A stretch of DNA of 64,000 nt from Brachybacterium squillarum M-6-3 (GTDB lineage Bacteria > Actinomycetota > Actinomycetes > Actinomycetales > Dermabacteraceae). The stretch lies in NCBI RefSeq assembly GCF_000225825.1, contig NZ_AGBX01000006.1, forward strand, positions 310,001-374,000. The letters are read 5' to 3'. Position numbers and translations under genes: made by a program. A model generated the notes under the pieces. That model was given only the letters and a program-made list of their open reading frames with translations, was not told the origin of the DNA and ran no database searches. Below are positions 60,258 through 64,000 of this stretch, in pieces; within the stretch, counting starts at the first letter, position 1, and each line of letters starts with the position of its first letter.

Positions 60258-61324
60258 TTCTCCTTGTACATTTCCCAGAAGCTGGGACCGATCGGCTCCG
60301 GGAAGTCACCGGTGGCCACCAGGTAGCCTTCCGCGTCGACCTCGATGGGGAGCTGGGGGAGGGGACGGTGCGCCGGACCGAAGATCACCTTGGCGCCGTC
60401 GGTGACGTCGAAGGTGGACTGGTGACAGGGGCACAGCATGTGGTGGGTCTGCTGCTCGTACAGCGCCACCGGGCAGCCGACGTGGGTGCAGATCTTGGAG
60501 AAGGCCAGGATGCCTTCGTAGCCGTTGGCCAGGCTCTCCTCGTTCTGCCCCAGCGCGGGGTCGATGCGCACGATCACCGTGGCCGCCTTGGCCCGCTCCT
60601 CCAGGTAGTGCGGGGTCTCGTGGGTGAGCTCCTCCGGCATGACGTGGAAGATCGAGTTCATGGCCACGTCCGCGGCGCGGATGGGGGTGCCGTCGTGGTC
60701 CCGGGCCAGGCGCATGCCGGCCCGCCAGAAGGTGTGGTGCAGCTTGTTGCCGGGCAGCGGGCCCAGCGTGGACAGCGGCGCCAGGATCGCGATGGGCAGC
60801 GCCACCAGGGCGGCCACCATCGAGGTGACGATCAGGGGGCGACGGCCGATGCCGGCCTCCTGGATGCCCTCGGTGAGGATGCCGACCGCGGCGGCGCGGG
60901 TCTCCTCGCTGCCCTTGAGCTCGTGACGTTCCTCGACCATCTCCTCGTCGGGCATGAGGGTCTTGGCCCAGTGCACGGCGGCGGCGCCGATGAAGAACAC
61001 GGCGATGGCGAGGCCGAGGCCCGTGATGAGGTTCGACCACCACAGGGCGCTGGTCGAGCCGGTCTCCGCGAACAGGTTGGTGCCGGTCGGGGTGACCACG
61101 AAGTAGGACGCGATGAAGATCGCGGTGCCGATCACCGAGATGCCGAACATGGCGGCCACGATGCGCTCGGCGCGCTTCTCGGCCTTCGGGTCGATGTCGG
61201 CCTGGCGGTGGACGTGCGGGGGCAGGCCCGGGTTCGGGAAGCCGCCGTCCTCCTTGGGGGCGATCGCGCTCACGCCGCGGGCGGGGAAGCTGCCGTCGAG
61301 GTTCTGGTTCATGCCGCTGCTCAC
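60254..61324 (-). CDS. qcrA: Cytochrome bc1 complex Rieske iron-sulfur subunit
   Basis: 356 residues from GTG 61324, overlapping the qcrC stop; an ATG four codons on is an alternative. Three N-terminal membrane helices, the actinobacterial pattern, then the Rieske domain with 2Fe-2S ligands in CTHVGCPV and CPCHQSTFD. Takes an electron from menaquinol and hands it to QcrC. Confidence 0.96.
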   Translation of the reverse strand: MSSGMNQNLDGSFPARGVSAIAPKEDGGFPNPGLPPHVHRQADIDPKAEKRAERIVAAMFGISVIGTAIFIASYFVVTPTGTNLFAETGSTSALWWSNLITGLGLAIAVFFIGAAAVHWAKTLMPDEEMVEERHELKGSEETRAAAVGILTEGIQEAGIGRRPLIVTSMVAALVALPIAILAPLSTLGPLPGNKLHHTFWRAGMRLARDHDGTPIRAADVAMNSIFHVMPEELTHETPHYLEERAKAATVIVRIDPALGQNEESLANGYEGILAFSKICTHVGCPVALYEQQTHHMLCPCHQSTFDVTDGAKVIFGPAHRPLPQLPIEVDAEGYLVATGDFPEPIGPSFWEMYKEK

Positions 61325-62121
61325 TTCGCCTTCGCCCCCAGCCACACGGCGCAGCCGGTGAGGAGGGTGAGGATGATGGTCCACGCGTACAGGCCCTCGG
61401 TCACGGGACCGAGCGAGCCCAGGGAGATGCCGCCGGGGGAGCCGGTCTCCTCGAGGGACTCGAGGTAGGTGATGACGTCGCGCTTGTCCTCGGGGGAGAG
61501 GTTGGTGTCGTTGAAGACGGGCATGTTCTGCGGGCCGGTCGCCATGGCCTGGTAGACGTGCCTGGGCTCGACGCCGGTCAGGGCGGGCGCGTACTTGCCG
61601 CGGGTGAGGGCGCCGCCGGCGCCCGCCGCGTTGTGGCACATGGCGCAGTTGACGCGGAAGATCTCGCCGCCGGCCTCGGCGTCGCCCAGGGAGGTGTCGA
61701 GGGCCTCCTCATCGGGGACCGAGGGGCCCGGGCCCAGCGAGGCGACGTACGCGGCGAGCTGCCGGGTCTGCTCCTCGTCCATCTGGGCGGGCTTGCCCTG
61801 GGCCTGGGGGCCGGAGGCCTGCATCGGCATCCGGCCGGTGCCGACCTGGAAGTCGACGGCGGCGGCGCCGACGCCGATCAGCGACGGCCCGAGGGTGTTG
61901 CCCTCGGAGTCGGTGAGGCCCTCGGCGTTGCGGCCGTGGCAGGTGGCGCAGTTGGCGAGGAACAGCGCCTCGCCCGCCTGGACATCCTCCTCGGTGTAGG
62001 CCTCGGCCTGGGCGTCGCGGGGCTGGAACGCGACGTACAGCCCGCCGGTCGCGACGAGCGCGAGCAGCAGTATCACGAGTAGAGCCATCGGATGATGGCG
62101 ACGTGCGGCGAGTGCCTTCAC
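61321..62121 (-). CDS. qcrC: Cytochrome bc1 complex diheme cytochrome c subunit
   Basis: 266 residues from GTG 62121. N-terminal membrane segment, two c-type heme sites (CATCHGR and CAMCHNA, both CxxCH) and a C-terminal membrane anchor (AWTIILTLLTGCAVWLG). Replaces soluble cytochrome c by linking the bc1 part directly to CtaC. Confidence 0.96.
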   Translation of the reverse strand: MKALAARRHHPMALLVILLLALVATGGLYVAFQPRDAQAEAYTEEDVQAGEALFLANCATCHGRNAEGLTDSEGNTLGPSLIGVGAAAVDFQVGTGRMPMQASGPQAQGKPAQMDEEQTRQLAAYVASLGPGPSVPDEEALDTSLGDAEAGGEIFRVNCAMCHNAAGAGGALTRGKYAPALTGVEPRHVYQAMATGPQNMPVFNDTNLSPEDKRDVITYLESLEETGSPGGISLGSLGPVTEGLYAWTIILTLLTGCAVWLGAKAK

Positions 62122-62209
62122 GGTTCGAACCTCGATTCGTGGAGGGGACGGTCGGGGAAGAGGGACGGGGTGCGCGATCCGCGGGCGGCCGGGAAGCCGT
62201 CGGGACCGA

Positions 62210-62941
62210 TCAGAAGATGTGCCAGACGAAGTCGACCGGGATCACGTGCTCGGGGTTGATCAGGGTCATCATCGGGTCCAGCAGGTAGACGATGAAGAAC
62301 AGGCCGATCCAGACCACGTCCACGAAGTGCCAGTAGTAGGACAGGCAGATCACGGAGATCTGCTCGTGCTGGGTGAACTCCTTGGCGGAGAAGATGCGGG
62401 TGAGCACGAGGAGGAAGGCGACGAGGCCGCCGAGCACGTGCAGACCGTGGAAGCCGGTGGAGAGGTAGAAGACCGAGCCGAAGGGCGAGGAGGAGAGCGT
62501 CACCCCGTGGTGGACGAGCTCGGTGTACTCGTAGGCCTGGCCGGAGAGGAAGATCGCGCCCATCACGAAGGTGAGGGTGAACCATTCCACGGTGCCCCAG
62601 CCGCCCACGTTGAGGATCGAGCCGGTGCGGTGCTTGCGGGGGGCGAAGACGCGGCCGCCGGGCAGCCGACCCTCGGCCATGAACACACCCATCTGGCAGG
62701 TGAAGGAGCTCGCGACCAGGATCGCGGTGTTGAGCATCGCGAAGCCGTGGGTGAAGTTGGACTCGCCGTCGGCGAAGACCTCCGGCACCATCGAGCGCAG
62801 GGTGAAGAACATGGCGAACAGGCCGCCGAAGAACATCAGCTCGCTGGAGAGCCAGACGATCGTGCCGATCTGCGTCGGGTTGGGGCGGCCGACCGCGGGG
62901 GCCGCGGCGGCGGGGCGCTCAGACAGGGTCGCAGTACTCAC
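62210..62941 (-). CDS. ctaE: Cytochrome c oxidase subunit III
   Basis: 243 residues from GTG 62941. Seven membrane helices. Signatures include WLSSELMFFGGLFAMFF, STGFHGLHVLGG and SYYWHFVDVVWIGLF. First gene of ctaE-qcrC-qcrA-qcrB, with 88 bases to qcrC. The GTG is 6 bases after a CATAAT box, a leaderless layout. Confidence 0.96.
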   Translation of the reverse strand: MSTATLSERPAAAAPAVGRPNPTQIGTIVWLSSELMFFGGLFAMFFTLRSMVPEVFADGESNFTHGFAMLNTAILVASSFTCQMGVFMAEGRLPGGRVFAPRKHRTGSILNVGGWGTVEWFTLTFVMGAIFLSGQAYEYTELVHHGVTLSSSPFGSVFYLSTGFHGLHVLGGLVAFLLVLTRIFSAKEFTQHEQISVICLSYYWHFVDVVWIGLFFIVYLLDPMMTLINPEHVIPVDFVWHIF

Positions 62942-62947
62942 GTCACC

Positions 62948-62953
62948 ATTATG
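62948..62953 (-). promoter_or_regulatory. -10 box, leaderless promoter of ctaE-qcrCAB
   Basis: CATAAT on the minus strand, 6 bases before the GTG start. Confidence 0.5.
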
Positions 62954-62972
62954 TCGTGTCGTCAGATTCGGC

Positions 62973-62998
62973 GTGCTCGGTTCACGACTTCCGAGCAC
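62973..62998. promoter_or_regulatory. 8-bp inverted repeat upstream of ctaE
   Basis: GTGCTCGG, 10 bases, CCGAGCAC. It lies 20-45 bases upstream of the ctaE -10 box, in the divergent gap with trpD. A candidate operator. Confidence 0.4.
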
Positions 62999-63209
62999 CC
63001 CGCAGGGCACTGCCCCGGGCGGACTCGGCCAGCATATCGCTCCTGACGCCCTGTCACGAACCCAGACACGCACCCGACGGTCCTGGTGGCGGGCCGGTTC
63101 GGGCCCCCGTGCCCGGTCACGGCTCCGCGCGTGCGGGTCGTGATGCGACCGTGATCCGTTCCGTGACCATCCCGACCGCCCGTCCGGCCGCGGGTGGGAG
63201 GATCGGCCC

Positions 63210-64000
63210 ATGAGCGAGAACACCCCCAGCTGGCCCCGGATCACGCAGTCCCTGGTGCGCGGGGAGGACCTGCCGTCGCGGACGGCCGCCTGGGCGATGG
63301 ACGAGGTCATGTCGGGCCAGGCCACGGCCGTGCAGCTGGCCGGCTTCCTGGTGGCCCTGCAGGCCAAGGGCGTCACCAGTGCGGAGCTGGCGGCGCTGGC
63401 CGAGGTGATGGTCACCCACGCCCGTGAGGTCCGCGCCCCCTCCCGCGCGGTGGACATCGTCGGCACCGGCGGAGACCTCGCCCACACGGTGAACATCTCC
63501 ACGATGGCCGCGATGGTGATCGCCTCCACCGGGCGCACGGTGGTCAAGCACGGCAACCGCGCCTCCAGCTCCGCCTCCGGGTCCGCCGACGTGCTCGAGG
63601 CGCTCGGGGTGCGGCTGGACCTGCCGGTGGAGCAGGTCGAGGCGCTGGTGGCGGAGGTCGGGATGACCTTCCTGTTCGCGCAGGTGTTCCATCCGTCGAT
63701 GCGTTTCGCGGCCGAGGCGCGCAAGGGGCTGGGGGTGCCCACGGTGATGAACATCCTGGGCCCGATCACCAACCCCGCCCGACCTCGCGCGAGCGCGGTC
63801 GGGGTCGCGGACCCCGCGGTCGCGCCGATCGTGGCCGGCGTGTTCGCCGAGCGCGGGGCCTCGGCGCTGGTGTTCCGCGGGCAGGACGGCCTGGACGAGC
63901 TGAGCGTCGCCGCCCCCTCGGACGTCTGGGAGGTCGCCGGCGGCGAGGTCGTCCGGCACGTGCTGGACCCGGAGGCGCTGCTGGGCGTGCCGCGGGCCGG
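63210..64000 (+). CDS. trpD: Anthranilate phosphoribosyltransferase, 5' part
   Basis: Starts at ATG 63210 after GGGAGGATC and runs off the window; 263 residues are visible of about 350. Second step of tryptophan synthesis: anthranilate plus PRPP. PRPP and metal motifs are present: VDIVGTGGDLAHTVNIST, KHGNRASSS and NILGPITNPA. The usual Arg after GTGGD is Leu here (GGDLAHT). No other trp genes lie beside it. Confidence 0.93.
   Translation, partial: MSENTPSWPRITQSLVRGEDLPSRTAAWAMDEVMSGQATAVQLAGFLVALQAKGVTSAELAALAEVMVTHAREVRAPSRAVDIVGTGGDLAHTVNISTMAAMVIASTGRTVVKHGNRASSSASGSADVLEALGVRLDLPVEQVEALVAEVGMTFLFAQVFHPSMRFAAEARKGLGVPTVMNILGPITNPARPRASAVGVADPAVAPIVAGVFAERGASALVFRGQDGLDELSVAAPSDVWEVAGGEVVRHVLDPEALLGVPRA

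Overview
The window reads as about 64 kb of chromosome from a very high-GC actinobacterium. I place it in Actinomycetota, order Micrococcales, possibly Brachybacterium or another Dermabacteraceae; the genus is inference. Support comes from the GC and codon use, the DUF3000 and DUF3043 proteins, the TreY/TreZ route, an actinobacterial bcc-aa3 respiratory chain (diheme QcrC, large Rieske QcrA, CtaF), many GTG starts and many apparently leaderless promoters. Gene density is high, with frequent 4-base ATGA/GTGA overlaps.

Layout. 1-3286: end of a glycosyltransferase, pyrG and a Nudix hydrolase. 3287-9129: a lower-GC island with a decayed VOC (glyoxalase-like) gene, a two-gene restriction-modification system of the BcgI (type IIB) kind, an excisionase-like HTH protein and a tyrosine recombinase. 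9130-14921: rnd, DUF3000, msrB, an alpha/beta hydrolase, a RibD-like reductase and zapE. 14971-21606: glgX-treY-treZ, converting glycogen to trehalose. 21750-22930: a mirrored tRNA block (Val, Gly, then Val, Gly, Cys, Val) bounded by matching terminators and by two 79-bp palindromic elements. 23133-26745: a four-gene operon (lipoprotein, OmpA-like protein, response regulator, histidine kinase), a third 79-bp palindrome and another lipoprotein. 26969-41021: thrS, a HIT protein, a PrsW-like protease, yebC, ruvCAB with a LexA box, yajC-secD-secF, apt and relA. 40961-53865: an AbiEi-like gene, a DUF349 protein, hisS, thioredoxin, a nonsense-mutated acyltransferase, a DEAD-box helicase, aspS, DUF3043, an M20 peptidase and erpA. 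54325-62941: ctaCDF convergent with ctaE-qcrCAB, giving all core subunits of the bcc-aa3 supercomplex. 63210-end: start of trpD.

Most of the window is housekeeping. The parts worth a second look are the family of three 79-bp palindromes with common ends (CTGTCCA...TGGACAG), which I cannot assign to a known element; the mirror symmetry of the tRNA block they flank; the BcgI-like island; an acyltransferase whose conserved catalytic-motif arginine is a stop codon; and a repeated leaderless promoter layout (TANNNT, 6-7 nt, start codon) that fixes several gene starts.
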